A stretch of 64,000 bases of DNA from positions 12,959,940 to 13,023,939 of the forward strand of contig OV121097.1 of NCBI GenBank assembly GCA_921293015.1, read 5' to 3'. Positions 1-13,082 of this stretch are shown one piece after another; position 1 is the stretch's first letter, and each line of letters opens with the position of its first letter. The stretch is from Phorcus lineatus (lineage: Eukaryota; Mollusca; Gastropoda; Trochida; Trochidae). The translations under genes were made by a program, and so were the position numbers. The notes under the pieces are model-generated. The model searched no databases. It was not told the DNA's origin and saw only the letters and a program-made list of their open reading frames with translations.

Positions 1-184
1 GCCTTCACGTTAAGGCTAGCACAGTTGTTAGTTAATTAGTTGCTATGGATCCAGAGGTCTGGGGTTTGATTCCTGTCAGGGTTTCTGCACTCTTGTAATT
101 AAATGAAAACTGGTCTATTTGCAGTATGTTTTTGAGTGAACTAGAGTAATATATCATATTTTGGTCTACCAATTACTTTTCAGC

Positions 185-480
185 CTTATGTGAACAAAAC
201 AACTGTACTTTTACTGATTTCACAAACAACTTAATACGATATAGATGTATTGAGAGAAAATCCACAGATAACAAGTAATTTATGAGAAAACTATCAATAT
301 AGTCTTAAGATTGTCATGCCATCAGGGGCAAGTCTTTTTACATTCATTGCCGATGAATGGCTGTTTCTCAATGTTTTTCTTTTTGAGTGCATGCTAAATA
401 TTCTTTGTCCAATTTCAAAATCTTATACCTAACATGATTCTTATCAATGTCATAAAATAATCATGTATAACTGACGCATA
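185..480. repeat. Dispersed repeat shared with 47220-47545
   Basis: AACTGTACTTTTACTGATTT, AATCCACAGATAACAAGTAA, TTTATGAGAAAACTATCAAT and GCCGATGAATGGC have parallels in the same order at 47243-47400 (TTGTACTTTTACTAATTTTA, AATATCCACACATTTACAAA, GCCGATGAATGAC). Class unknown. Confidence 0.5.
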
Positions 481-1259
481 AGTCTAAAGAAGATTGGGTC
501 TTTGAAATCTGCTTTCACAAAAAGTAACCGTCTGAATTAATTATCTTGAAATCGATGTCGAGGTTTCGAAAGTTTTAGCCCAAACACACAAGTTTCACAG
601 CACTGTTTAGTCAAAATGATGTTGTAGGCTTTCCCCCAACTGAACTGCTGGTTTTTATTGAATTTCAAATATGTAGTTAGATCTCAAAATGCAGTTTTTG
701 GGATTCATATAAAAAGACTATTTTTCATTAAAGCTAGCTGAGATGTCATTCTAAACATGTTTTAATAAATTTGACAGCAAAATAAATGGTATAACACGAA
801 AAGAGCTAAATGATATTGCATCCAGTGAAAAAAAGCTTTTTTTTGGACGAAAGCAGTCCACATTGCACATTAGCAAACATGTTGTAATCCAGCAGATTGA
901 AGAAGATGAATAAATATAAAATGGCTAATATTTGAGCTTGTTTCATTGACAGAAATGTCATGTTTTTCCTAAATGATCAGCTAATGTGGAACGAGAATTT
1001 TCAACAAGAACATGTTAGTATTATTGCTCTTAAGGTTTATTAACCAGTTGGATGAAAATGTAGAATCAAGATGACAGCTCCATTCCCATTTTTTTTTTTT
1101 AAAAAGGGATTTTCTTTTGACTTGATCCTCCTATATATTATATCTCCATATTTTCATATTTCCATTTCATCCAAGGCTAAATAATTCTTGATAAAAAATT
1201 CAAGACCAAATTCTTGAAGTTGTCCATGTAAAAGAATTATAACAATAATGTAAGATTAT

Positions 1260-1512
1260 TGGTACCAATGATAGGTTAAGCTATGTTTATTCATTTCCCT
1301 ACATCAAATGATTGGTGTTCACACAAAAATGGCCACCTGTTTTTTTTTGCTGAATACTTTATTATTTCCTCTACAACTAATATGATTTGATTGAGTAATG
1401 AGTGTTTTGACCCTCTGAATATTTCATGTGTATTTATTTGCTTATGTTCAATTTTAATTTGGGAAAATTTTAAGAAATAATTCTTTCACAAAATATGGTA
1501 CTGCCTCTTTAA
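1260..1512. mobile_element. TTAA MITE relative, left end not found
   Basis: CATTTCCCTACATCAAATGA, GTTCACACAAAAATGGCCAC, TTGATTGAGTAATGAGTGTT and the end GGTACTGCCTCTTTAAA parallel 3200-3428. The right end keeps TTAA; the left terminus is not visible. Confidence 0.55.
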
Positions 1513-1667
1513 ATACACAAAAACACTCAAGCCATATAATGAAAGGACTTTATCGCAAAACAAGATTTATTTTACTTAGTAGAATGTCAATTCTTTTCCA
1601 AAAAATTATTAAACTCAGGAACTCTTAACCAATAGTTATAAGTTTGGAATTACAATCATCTTAGGCT

Positions 1668-1954
1668 TAGGTGGTGCAGTGGTTAGGGTGTAAGGCTTCA
1701 GATTAAGAGGTCCGTGGTTTGAATCCCACCTGGGGCTCAGCAACTTTGTCTGCAGTAGAGAACTGTTCTACAGGCGTTAAGGATTACAGTGCAGTACCAC
1801 CCATGGTTAGGTAGTTCCAGCCGAAGCTCTCAGGTTTCACCGCAATGCATAGCCACAATGGTGTTGCAGGCTTTCTTCCTGTACTAATACTAGAAGCCGT
1901 GATATAAGTGAATACTCTTGAAAGCGCTGTTAAACCCCTATTGCCTCACCTCAC
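1668..1954 (+). mobile_element. tRNA-derived SINE with tail GTTAAACCCC, 8-bp TSD
   Basis: Seen: A-box-like GGTGCAGTGGTTAGG, then B-box-like GTGGTTTGAATCCC, then a body with CTGCAGTAGAGAACTGTTCT, CAGTACCACCCATGG and GTTTCACCGCAATGCATAG, ending GCGCTGTTAAACCCC plus short CCTCA repeats. The duplication CTTAGGCT is perfect at 1660-1667 and 1955-1962, which fixes both ends. Known: tRNA heads with pol III boxes and short target duplications define SINEs mobilised by a LINE. Three more copies of the family lie in the window. Confidence 0.88.
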
Positions 1955-3064
1955 CTTAGGCTGAGGGAGAGATCTATGCCATAGTCCCATTTTTATCAGC
2001 AAAGAAATTGGTTTTCAAGTTAAAATATCAATCTTCTTTAGATGAAAAACCTGAAAATATAAAAACTCTTTGAAAGCTGTAATCCAGCTCTTTTTAGAGA
2101 ATTGTATCTCAAGGTAAAACATCAATTTCAAGATCAAAAGGTTAATCGGCATAAAGGTAAACAATTTCAATGTTGACATTGACAAGATGAAAGAGCGTGT
2201 TTTGTTTGTTTTTCAGTCTTTTAGCAGATCTGGATTGTTTTGAAGGCTGGTAGATAAATAAAACATGGAAATACAAGTTATTTTTCTTTAAACACCTGTG
2301 GAGAAGCCAATGGAATCTTGATTGATCTGAGGGTTTATCGATGCATCTTTTTATCTGTTAAAACATATGGATTTGGAATTAGGACCCAACTTTCTAAGAA
2401 CTGATATAGAGAATCATCGATCGATCAAGAAACAATATGTTTGTTCTTAGCTGAAATTAAAGAAATTTGAAGTCCATCTTTTCAAACAAATCTATTTGAG
2501 ATGATGCAAATTTATTTCAAATCAGTAAGAAATTTAAAAATATTTGAAACATGATGATTGACAATGTCAATACAATTTTGTCATAAATTTATTTAATCAC
2601 ATACAACCGAAGTAAAGACAAGTTGAGAATTTCAACGTTACAATCTCTTTTTCCCTAGTGAAATCAATTTACTTCATTAGCATTTTACAAAATTCAATTA
2701 CCTACTATGGTAGATCTAATCAACTAATTTCATGAAATTGCTAATTGAGAACAGTTACCGGGGTTTGTTTTGTTAGAAAATTAAATTTTTGTGCTAAGCC
2801 AGAACTAATGGCAGATGTAATCCAGTTAAGAAATCTGCTTGTCAAAACCACTCAACGTCAGGGTTTTCGATCCATATTGTCGTTATGAAGCAGAAGAAAT
2901 ATTTCTAGGAAATTGAGAAAATATGGGAACAGACAATTTTATTGGCAAGACCTCATGTTAGCTCAACTCAATGTAATTGAAACTTTTAGTAAGAGTGGGA
3001 TAGAAAGAGAGAGAATTCATAGTCTATTATCTTAAGCATAAACAGTCTCGCTTCATTTCACATC

Positions 3065-3428
3065 TTAAAGGGGCAGTGGCACGTTTTTTTAGGTAAACAA
3101 AGCAATCTCATGAACACAGTATAAAATGTTACCAATTGAAAAGCAATCTTTTTAAATCATAAAAGAAGCAGAATAAACAGCCTGATTGCTTAAGCCACAA
3201 GAATCCATTTCCCTACCTTTAATGATTAAAAGTTGTTCACACTAAAATGGCTGTTAGCAGTTTTTACCTGATACTTGAGACCATCTTCTATGACTGTAGA
3301 AAATCAGGTTGAGTAATGAAGTGTTTATATAATCCTCTAAAGATAATGCATTTGGCGTAAACATATATTTATTTGGGAAAGTTTGAAGAAATAAAATTTT
3401 GAAAAAACAAGTGATATATATATACTGC
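3065..3428. mobile_element. TTAA MITE, longer relative
   Basis: Starts TTAAAGGGGCAGTGGCACG at 3065. The interior includes CATTTCCCTAC, GGTTGAGTAATGAAGTGTTT and AATGCATTTGGCGTAAACAT, matching the element at 53543 and the copy near 1290-1512. The right end has decayed to about TATACTGCC. Confidence 0.6.
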
Positions 3429-3681
3429 CGATAAGTAAAATATTTTTCACAGTGCAATGTTGGTTATTTTTGGTTGTCCTTATCTAAAGAAACACTTTGG
3501 GATTGACTTATACTAAATCAAATGTTGATGTTGGTAAAAATGATGATGGCGGTGATGATGACGATGCATGATGACCAGAATGACGATGACATTGATGATC
3601 GATAATGATGATGATGTTTTTACTGTGAGGATGATGATTATTTGATGTAGATAGATATGTTGTTAATGTACTAAACAAACA

Positions 3682-3744
3682 ATGTTAAAGGAATGGGAGT
3701 TAAGGTTAACCTTAGTTAAGGTTGCTTTGTGAAAGAAGGCCCTG
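3682..3744. mobile_element. Right half of the GGCCTYCTTTCACAAAGC MITE
   Basis: AATGTTAAAGGAATGGGAGT through GCTTTGTGAAAGAAGGCCC matches the right half of the copy at 36241. The left half is missing; GAT-rich sequence precedes it. Confidence 0.75.
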
Positions 3745-3752
3745 TTTTACAT

Positions 3753-4285
3753 GAAGTAAGAAATGAATGCAATGTTACACCAAATTTCAACACAGTACTT
3801 TGTCCGCTAGTTTCAGCCAATGCTCGCATGTTTCACCACAATGCATAGCTGCGATAATGTTGCAGGCTTTCTCTGCAATAAAACTAGCAGCCGTTTGTGT
3901 GGAGCATGGTGGTGTAGTGGTCAGCACGCTGGCCTCTCATGCAAACGGCCCGAGTTCGAATCCAGGTGGAGACACCAAACATTTGTGACCTGGGCTTTAC
4001 ACTGTGTTGTGTCATTGGGCAAGGCACTTCATCCACATTGCACATTGTCATACTCAGCTGTACAATTGGGTACCTGAATACGGGATGTATGGACCTATAT
4101 GGTCAATTGAAGCGCTTTGTAGCTGCATCGAAGGTACAATTCCTTCAGTGTAATAAATATGTAGCATTTTGAGCATGCTTTGGATGGACTTAAATACACA
4201 ATAAGTACCCCTTTATTATTATTATTATTATCATTATAAGTGAAATATTTTTGAAAGCGGTGTTAAACCCCAAATCACCTTACGT
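3753..4285 (+). mobile_element. 5'-truncated GTTAAACCCC SINE, split by a second SINE
   Basis: The left part (3753-3893) matches the body of the copy at 1668: ACAGTACTTTG, GTTTCACCACAATGCATAGC, ACTAGCAGCCG. The right part (about 4236-4285) resumes with ATAAGTGAAATATTTTTGAA and GCGGTGTTAAACCCC. In the uninterrupted copies these two parts are adjacent. The A/B-box head is missing. Confidence 0.8.
3894..4235 (+). mobile_element. Second tRNA-derived SINE family, inserted in the first
   Basis: Head: GGTGTAGTGGTCAGCACGCT (A-box region) and CGAGTTCGAATCC (B box). The body includes TTGGGCAAGGCACTTCATCC, then GTATGGACCTATATGG and GAAGCGCTTTGTAGCTGC. It ends in a (TTA)n tail at about 4212-4233. The tail and location inside another SINE mark it as the younger insertion. 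A target duplication is not clear. Confidence 0.8.
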
Positions 4286-4289
4286 CACT

Positions 4290-5930
4290 TGTGACAGGAA
4301 ACAAAGTAAACATTACAGATATTTTGCACTTTTTATCGTATTCCCATAGAAACAGTGCACAATCAAAACTCCCATGCTGCTAATTTTTCAAGGTTCTCCA
4401 TTTTTTCAAGATTTTCATATTTTGATTAAGATTTTGATTAAGCAGTCATATTTTCTGACAAAAATTTTGATTAAGCAGTCAGCCCTGTAGTGGTTTTTCA
4501 TTATTCTCAAAATTCATTTTCCTGAAGTTGATTAGAATATGACAGGAAGTCTTTCCATATCAATGTTAAAATTTTGCAAAATAAATTAGCTATTAGTTTT
4601 TCTTGAATTTATTCTGTCAAATTTTACGCAAAATTTTTTAGGTTAAAATTTAAATTCATTAAACTGAAATGAACAATTTTATAACATAGAGGAAGAGAGG
4701 TTTCTAAAATTCAATTTTGTTTTTAACATTGGAATTTTTAGTCTAATCAAATCACTGACACTGGTTTAGAATAATCCTTCTTGAAAAAACATGAGAATCT
4801 CAAATTAAGTTTTATAGTCATCAAAATGAGAGTTTTACAAAAACCTCCTGAACAGATTAATGTTTAGTGCCATAGCTAAGATAAATTAAGGTAAGTAATG
4901 CAGAGCTAAGGTTCAAGCTTAGCCACTCATCATGATAAGCAAACACTTTGAAATCACGTTGCTGAAATAATGTTAATGTTTTGAAAGCAGCAGTCCAATA
5001 TTTTTTTAAGTCAGGGTTTAGCTGATCAGGAAGAAAAGTTAATATTACCCGTGTGGTAGATTATAAGTAATGAAATTTTCATTATGACCACATGTGCACA
5101 CATCACTTTTGCTTAGCAACAATTGTTTAAACACAAGTTTTCGTCGTCTGTTAAGTCTTAAAATTTGTTTGTGATGTTACTCTAGTGGGCCATCGCAAAG
5201 GAGGCAGGCCGTTTACTGAATATATCCAAGCGTTTTAAATGGAATAGAATTGGAAACATTTGGTAATATTTTATAACAATGTAACTTTATGCTTTACTGA
5301 TCGGAGAAACAGTTTGACAGATTCCACTAGACCCAAAAAATTTAACTCCACTGCTAAGTGGGTCAGATTCATCACAGACCCGATTACCCAGAATTCTTAT
5401 CTTTACACAAGAGGTTTTATCCTCTTATACATGGTCATATACATATATATATATTTTGGCATAAAGGTCTTGACAAAATCTTGTTGATTATCTTTCTTCA
5501 CACATCGAAGACAAACAGTCTAAAATTTCTTAAGTAAGAAATGGTGATCTCCCCTTTTCGTGTCCTTGGGTCCAAGAAGCACTCCAGCTGGACCGGACTC
5601 CGGCCCGAGTGCTCAAGCACAAGTGAAGTAATAATTTGCAAATTAAGGTTATTTTGTATAATGCAGTAAATAACACTTTCAAGAACAAAAGAGTCATGTT
5701 TACAGCAAGACTCATTGTTCCATTTAAGTGCCAAATGAACCATGAACCATTACTTGAAAAGTAAGTAAAGTAATTTAAGAGGAGGTTTATATGTATGTAC
5801 ACCATGAGTTGTTGATCCCATTGCCAATTAACCTCTGTAAAGTCTTGAGTTCCTACAACTGTTAGCAATTTCCTGATTATACAAACATCCTTGGAAATGT
5901 TGATATTCATGTTACACAAGCTGACCTTGC
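4290..5930. other. AT-rich noncoding DNA
   Basis: No gene or repeat family was recognised. Small features: ATTTTGATTAAGCAGTCA occurs twice within 60 bases (about 4432 and 4463), and CTCCAGCTGGACCGGACTCC is a short GC-rich spot at 5581. The 142-codon minus-strand frame at 5530-5958 has no domain-like pattern. Confidence 0.6.
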
Positions 5931-5939
5931 ATCTTTCTT

Positions 5940-6200
5940 CCTCATTAGTGATATGCAATCAAAGATCAGGTGTTATCTCCCCTTGTTTCACTCGTGACTC
6001 TGCATTAGACATTGTGAGAAGTTTATACTGTAAATGAAGGTTAGAATGCTCCAATGCCTGCAAACTTGTAATCCTCGTTAGTGGTATGCAATCAAAGATC
6101 AGATGTTATCTCCCCTGTTTCACTCATGACTCAGCATTCATGCATTGTGGGATATATATCTATATGTAGGCTAGAATGATCAACTGTTTACAGACTAATA
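5940..6200. repeat. 133-bp tandem duplication with TTATCTCCCC
   Basis: CCTCATTAGTGATATGCAAT at 5939 and CCTCGTTAGTGGTATGCAAT at 6073. Both continue through CAAAGATCAG, TGTTATCTCCCC, GTTTCACTC and a GGTTAGAATG/GGCTAGAATG word. The GTTATCTCCCC phrase is frequent in molluscan noncoding DNA. Confidence 0.85.
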
Positions 6201-7523
6201 ATTCTAATGAAAGATGTACGTCATTACTGACCAAATGGGTGACTTTCATCACCGCTTCATAATTTTCTAGCAACAATTAATAGACCTTAAAAGAATATCA
6301 GGGAGTAAATGAATATAAATCATAATGAGAAGTCCCTTTGAATATCTGTTAGCTTAATTACTTGGCAAGTCTTCTCTAATGATGTCAGTTAAAGTATCAC
6401 TGAAACAATGGATTCCTGGAAAAAGTGGCAGATGCAAATATGCAAATTATGACACTGCTTATGTTTAATTATATTGATAATGAGAATATATTATGTGTTC
6501 TGAAAGGTATATAAAGTTAGCTAAAATAAAAAGTTATTCATATACTCTTCTAAAAACCTTCCAAGCAAATTATCTACTACGTACATTCGTGTGTGTTATG
6601 ATTGTTAATTTCAATGAAAATGTTCGTGCTAAGTAGACACTTAGCTCTGAAAAGAGTACCGTGTTCACCAATTTAGGACTTCTCATTCTCAAGTAGATAC
6701 AAGCTGATGAGATACATTAGCATTTTACTTTACGGCATGTGTTACTTTCTGAAGTATGTTTGGTTATTTTAATATTTTACATTACTTGAACAAGAAATGT
6801 TTGTAACTACATTAATAGATTGTGTAAAAAATTTGTAAAATATATACTTTTTTAAACCTACTTTCTTTCACTTTTAGGTATTTAAATTGCTAAGCTCTGG
6901 AAACCTATACATAATTCTGAAAGTCAAGTAATCTTGGGGAACATTTTTTAAATAAACAATTTCAGTATTATTGCAAAACATGTAATTACTTTGTCAAAAA
7001 TGTTTTCAATGTTAAAGATGTTGATAATTTCAAAAGTGAATGCAAAATTCCATTTAAAAGGACATTTTCATACAAGAGAACAATAACATTGAGAATTCTA
7101 TCATGAAATTTTATCAAAACCGTTGTACATTTTGTAAACAAGGGAGATCATGTCAAAATGTGAAGAAAGATAACGAACAGTTCAAAACCTATTTCCTCGA
7201 CATCCCTAAAAAGGCAAGCTAAATTTTCTTCCAACGTCCCTTTCCTCAGAAATAATAATTGGCTTCTGTCCGTTCAACAACTTTTATACATAAGACTGTT
7301 ATCAACTGCACGTCTAGTGACACTTCAGAAGAAACCTGTATCAAAGTTGTGTTGTCACAAGCTTCCAGAAGACTAATCGACATTCTGAGCATGATTTTCC
7401 ATGTTTACCCACAGTCTCTTGTGATGGAACTTCCGTACCGTAGTCAGGTCAATATTATGGCAAAGATATTGGTCTTTGAACAACAATCGGTAAAGGAAGT
7501 GATCTTCTGAACTGGAGCCGCCA

Positions 7524-8100
7524 TGATGCCAATCTTCTTGAACTCTGACTGGCTGTCTTGTGGAACTCTTTTGTATTGGAGGCAAAAAAAAGCAAAAATA
7601 GTTTTGAACTTGAGATCCCTGATGCCAATCTTATTCAATTCTGATTGACTGTCTAGTTGAACTCTTCTGTATTGGGGACTAGAAAAGCAAAAGTTTTGAA
7701 CTTTAGTCAATCTTTTTGGCTCTGTGTTACAACTATAATTTTCCAGTAGGGACACAAAAAATAATGACTTAAAAGTGAAGGCAGAATACTGCCAATGTTT
7801 GATTGATAGTTTGAACCTCTTTATACTATAGACTATGAAATCAAATTCTTTTATACATTTTTTCTGCACTGATGTCAATCTTTTGGAGAATAGTGAACTC
7901 TTCTTTCGTGGAAATCAAGAGGTCAGCCAATCTGCAGATACACTTTGCTAATCTTATCAATTGCTAAGACAGAAAAGGTCAATAGAATTTTGAATGTATG
8001 ACGCCAAGGTTGTAATGAATTGGATAATCAGTAGAACTCTCCTTAAATGGAGACAAGAAAGTAAGCCACTTATGCTGTTATGGTAATCGTTTTGTTTGAT
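7524..8100. repeat. Diverged tandem repeats of about 97 bp
   Basis: GATGCCAATCTTCTTGAACT at 7524 and GATGCCAATCTTATTCAATT at 7621 start well-aligned units (TGACTGGCTGTCTTGTGGAA, TTTTGTATTGGAGGC). Weaker units follow at about 7703, 7871 and 7985. The 144-codon minus-strand frame here follows the repeat and shows no domain. Confidence 0.7.
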
Positions 8101-8136
8101 TGGCTGCTGGTTTAACTAAGGTCACTAACAGATCTA

Positions 8137-8270
8137 GGCAATAACAAGCAAGAACAAGCAAAAACAAGCAAGAACAAGCAAGAGCAGGCAAGAACAAGCA
8201 AGAACAGGCAAGAACAAGCAAGAACAGGCAAGAACAAGCAAGAACAAGCAAGAACAAGCAAGAACAGGCA
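8137..8270. repeat. Decamer array AGCAAGAACA
   Basis: About 13 copies of AGCAAGAACA/AGCAAGAACAGGC-type decamers, with an isolated relic at 8341-8355. On the minus strand it reads as a Leu/Val/Ala/Cys-rich hydrophobic frame, a repeat artefact and not a membrane protein. Confidence 0.92.
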
Positions 8271-11200
8271 GTCTCAAGAAGGAAGCATGCTTAGGAAGGA
8301 AGCAATGCTCAAACAACAACCAAGAAAGAGTAATAGTTAAAGCAAGAACAAGCAATCTCGGGCATAAACAACAAGATCAACCTTAACGAAGGGACAATGA
8401 ATAATGGGACATTTTCTCATGTGCTTTTCACTCTAATGATACAAACATAACAATAAAGGATAACTTTGATAACTCTTGTCTATTTATAGCCTGACAGAAC
8501 TGTTCCTTTAAACAAGGACAGACCTTGCAAGGATTTGGATTGGCGGTGTTTTCAGTTGAACAAGTATGGCCAGAAGACTGAAAATGTTATGGAGCCACTC
8601 CATGAGTTTAATTGGCCAAACTTAATCAATGGTGTCAATTGATCTCGAAGTATCGACTGTCACCAAAACGACACATTTTAAAGCTTATTGTTTTTTCACA
8701 GTGACAATATCAAGGTAGAACGTCGCAATTATGATTGAAAATCGGACAGTGGCGAGCGTCAAATAGTCAAACGTAATTTTGGAGACTTATCTTAAACAGC
8801 CAGGAAGGCAGTTAGGAGTTGATAGCGTTTTTTAGTTTATATAACTAGTATCCATGTATATTGGACGTGATATCTACACCTCTGTGCATTTATAAGGCTG
8901 TTTTTAGATTTTCATTGAAAACCAGTATTTGTCATATATATATGTCTTTTGGACATGAAAAGTTTTGATTTTATATCACCACATATGACATTTAGGTTCG
9001 TATCAAAGGTAAATAATAAGTTATGAAAATCATGGAGTGACTCTTTAAAGCCAAGCAATATGAAACTCTGACATGAATTAATTCTAGCCTGTTAACCCTG
9101 TTTGCAAGAAACATCAGAGTTTGACAGCTTTAATTCAGTGATTTACAGTTTAATAGGAAAGTTACTAATTCCTCCATTGCTTGAATTTGAATTTAACCAT
9201 TTTAAAAAGTGATAGATCGAAATTTGTGTGTTACTGGATTTTGAAATTTCAATTTGTGAGTAGTTAACTTTAGGTTGATAAATATTTTCTTCTGAAAAAG
9301 GAGTTGTCAACTTTAATTTCTTTAGCTTGATTTTTGAAAAGGTTGAAGTTATTTTGAAAGAAAAATTGTTGTAAAAATGCCTCAAGATTTTTCTTTGATT
9401 GAATTTTGTAACTGTACGCCTTGTTGAAAAATAAAAAGTTATAAGTTTGAACATAAAATTAATTTTCTTAATTCTTCAATAATTATGTTGAATATGGTTA
9501 ATTCCTTTTTTGTTATAGCAATATTTTTAAGATACCTCTTCAGATATTAAAAATGTTGAATATATAGGAATCAAATTTTTTCCCCTTAAAAATGATTTAA
9601 TAAAAATAAATTTTTCGATTTCTCAACACGCAATTTCCATTTCATAGCTTAAGCTTGGTAATCAAAGCAAAGTTGGCATATGGCTGTTTTTCTTTCAGTT
9701 GATTGGTTAAGCTCGTGAAGCATATGATACGCCATTTTGAAAATGGCCTCTCTTTCATTACTTTTTCTTTTTTGCAAGTCTAAAATTTTTACATCTATTT
9801 CTTTGATTGATTTTATGAACCCTTGTTTAGGGACATATAGAAATGAAAGCAAGAAAGAGGGTAGACTCTTTTTAGTTATATTTTGAAATATTCAAAAGTT
9901 GATTTGTCATAGGGGTCATGATTTTTATGATGACAGTTGATGGAATATTCAGTAACATAAAAAAGGAAGGGGAATAAGCATTGGTGCACATATTGAAAAT
10001 ATGACATGACTTGTTTTTGTTTAATTGCATGAATGTAATGTAGATAAAATGGTCTTATAACATGTGGATGGGAGATACTTATTATATTTGTCAATTTTAA
10101 GAACGTTATACTCTAATTTACAGATTAATTTTGAAACATTTCAAGGGGTCAAATAAATATTTTTACAATGTATTTTGACAAATATTTGGTGTTATTGTCA
10201 GATTAATTTACACAAATAGCTTCAAAATTGCTTATTGATTGTCACAGGCTCATATTTTTTCAAACAGTTTCGTTATTTTTCATGAAAACATCTAATTCTA
10301 AAGAGAAATTTCATGTGAGATATTTTGGTCACCATGGTGAAGTGTGTAAATATTTATGTAAATAATGATGCATTAAATTTTCATGAGAATTTGTTTCAAA
10401 TCAATCTTAACCATGTGGGCAGAAAAGCATTACAGTGATGCAAAAAGAATGTATTAAAAGACATATTATTTTTGATGAATTACATCTAAATTGTCTTGAT
10501 AGGACATAAGCAATATTGGTTAGAAATAGAATAAAATTTCAAATCATGATTTATGAGTTACGCCTACCACAAACCGGCAACGTCAGAATATAATCGAAAT
10601 GAAGATTTATGGATTGAAAGATCATGAAGTTAACATTCAAATTCTTGTGAAAATTCATTTCAGTTAAATGTTTGACTTTTGATATTTATAAAATCACGCA
10701 GACCCTTCAGAGTTTTAAAAAGTTGTTGAATAAATGTTATATAAAATCATGACTTTGTATAGGGAGATGTATATAACTGAAAGAAGTCATTCAGTTGGAA
10801 ATTTATATACTTGGTATATTTAAAATCTTTTAGTATTTTCCCTTAGTGTGAAATTCTAAAAGAAAAAGAAACTTCAATAAAGTTGAAATAATACATGAAG
10901 CTTAATATTAAATAAAACAAATGCTTAAGGCATTTGTACAAAGTTAGATAAAGTCTTTGAAATTTCAATGAATAAAGGATAAAAAAAAATGCAGTTATTC
11001 TTAAATGAAGAAGTGTTTTGAAAAATGTCTTTGTAATGGAGTTATTAAGCTAAAAAGACCATATTTGCTTAATAATGCCTAACTCTGTCGGGTGGCCATC
11101 CATATATTTTCAGTATTTTCAATTCTGGTACTGAATAATTTTAAACAAATTGTGATAGAAAAACATCATAATTGTCATATCATTATTATAGTTAAAAGAC

Positions 11201-11933
11201 ATAATTCATATCAGTCAGTCAAAGATTTTTACATTTATAACTTTTTAAAAAGTCACTCAAGAATTTGTTCATAGACAAGCCCGAGTCAAAAAGGTTTCTT
11301 GACAAGGTCAGAAGTTTGTAGACTCTTGGATACCAACCAAGATAATGTCAAACAAGATGATTTTTTGTGAGATTAAATTCAATAACGGAACATGACATAG
11401 GTGAGGCGTGTGAACCCAAACACTTCATCAGACTGTCAAACAGAGATTGGTTCTAGACCAAAGATACATATCTGTATGGAACTCATTTGGCTGGTATCAA
11501 GTACTTTCACTTGGAACCGAGACATTGGTATTTTGACTTTAGAATGGGGTTAGGTACTAGATGATGGATATAAGCGGAAAAAGGGTTTTGAGATTGGTTT
11601 TTGGTTTTTCATAAGGTGAAAAGTTCGAGGGAAAGAAGAAGATGTCCCACTTTGACTTTTCTGGGTTCTTTGGCTGGTGGCTTAAAGTTGGTCATTGGTA
11701 TCTGTTGGTTTATGGTCAAGAATAGTAAATATTATTTTCACATTTTGGACTTCTCCACAACTGTATATGCTGCACGCCCCTTAATTGAATAAATATAAAC
11801 CTAGGTAGATAAGATTTAAGATTTGTTTCTACGGTCATCCTTCATATATGGGCACAGCTCTCAGTGACAAGTGAGTATCAGAGTAGAGTGGCAGGTGTGG
11901 GGAGAGGTATAGTTGGGAGTGTGATTTCGGGAA

Positions 11934-11948
11934 GGGGGGGGGGGGGGG
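11934..11948 (+). repeat. Run of about 15 G within a G-rich 60-base stretch
   Basis: GGTGTGGGGAGAGG, TTGGGAGTG and TTCGGGAA lead into an uninterrupted G run. Four or more GGG tracts in a row could form a G-quadruplex. Confidence 0.8.
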
Positions 11949-13074
11949 ATGGTTTGGTTTGAAGGACGATGAATTAAGAGGTATTGGAATCAGGCATGTT
12001 TTAGACTGTTTTCATGTCCATGCATTTAACATCTTATGTTTTTCTTCAGTTTTTAAAACATATTTTGATATTTGAATGAAAATACTGAGTATGTCTGCAA
12101 GTAACATAAGAAATTAATATTTTCAGATGTAAGTAAATTATAGACAATCATGCTAATGATTCTATTTTCAATTTCTACTTTATTACCTCCCCTAACAAAA
12201 TGGCGGCACCCCATTAGACTATCTTTTTAACATCAACCTCATCGCAATCTATAGTTGTTTAAGTCTCGTTGAAAATATGAGATCATTAATAAAGAACCGC
12301 AAGGTAAAGATGACTTTTCAATCAACAGAAATGAGACCAAATCTATTATTGAAATACCATTTACCTTTAGCTAACATTAAAACCAATCAACTAGTACTAA
12401 AAATAAGACATAAGATAGGTAAAATGTTAAGGTTTGATTGAAATTCTTTTAGATAAAGAGAAAATACTGTTAAAACTCTGTAGGTTTAAAATGATGCTAT
12501 GCCATTCAATTGTCTTGTTTACCCGTAATTGCCAGGTATTGTTGGTGTAATGCAATACACCTCTATTTTTCACCTGTAAATTGTAGATTTGCAGACAAAA
12601 TAACTATTTGCCAAAGTTAATGGTTTGTCTTTGTGATAATAATGTGAAATTAACGAGCTTGTTGACATTCATCCAATTCCTAACAATGTAAACAGAGTGA
12701 TTTGCCAAACACAATGGATGTTAAAGTATTGTCATTTTATCTGATCGAGAAACAGAATAATAGTCATCGAAAAGAAGTTATTCTGGTTGCTGGTCCTCTG
12801 TTTTACAAAACAAGATATTTTCTGTGATTTAATTTTTTCTTACAGATTTAATATATAGAGAATACTAAATGACGTCCAATTAATAAAAAATTTATGAAAT
12901 GGGTGTATGGTTTCGTATTTAATGAGCAAAAGCAAGTTAGATACTAATACCATTCATGAGTTTCATAAAAATTTAATTATAGACTCATATTTTTTTGTAT
13001 CACTCGCGGAATTATACCCAAGAAAAATTATGAAAATCACCGGGATAGCCATTGCTGCTGCACTGCTAACATTG

Positions 13075-13082
13075 TGACGTCA
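13075..13082. promoter_or_regulatory. CRE palindrome TGACGTCA
   Basis: A perfect CREB/ATF-type octamer in a CpG-bearing patch (TTGTCACGTACGTCATATGA follows). Other single copies lie at 19442-19449, 19466-19473 (a pair 24 bases apart), 45942-45949 and 50093-50100. Function is not shown. Confidence 0.3.

Noticed and set aside
8134-8355. Leu/Val/Ala/Cys-rich minus-strand frame resembling a membrane protein
   Set aside because: It is the translation of the AGCAAGAACA decamer array.
9143-9454. 103-codon minus-strand frame
   Set aside because: Lys/Asn/Ser/Phe/Ile-rich composition expected from AT-rich DNA; no domain pattern or splice context.
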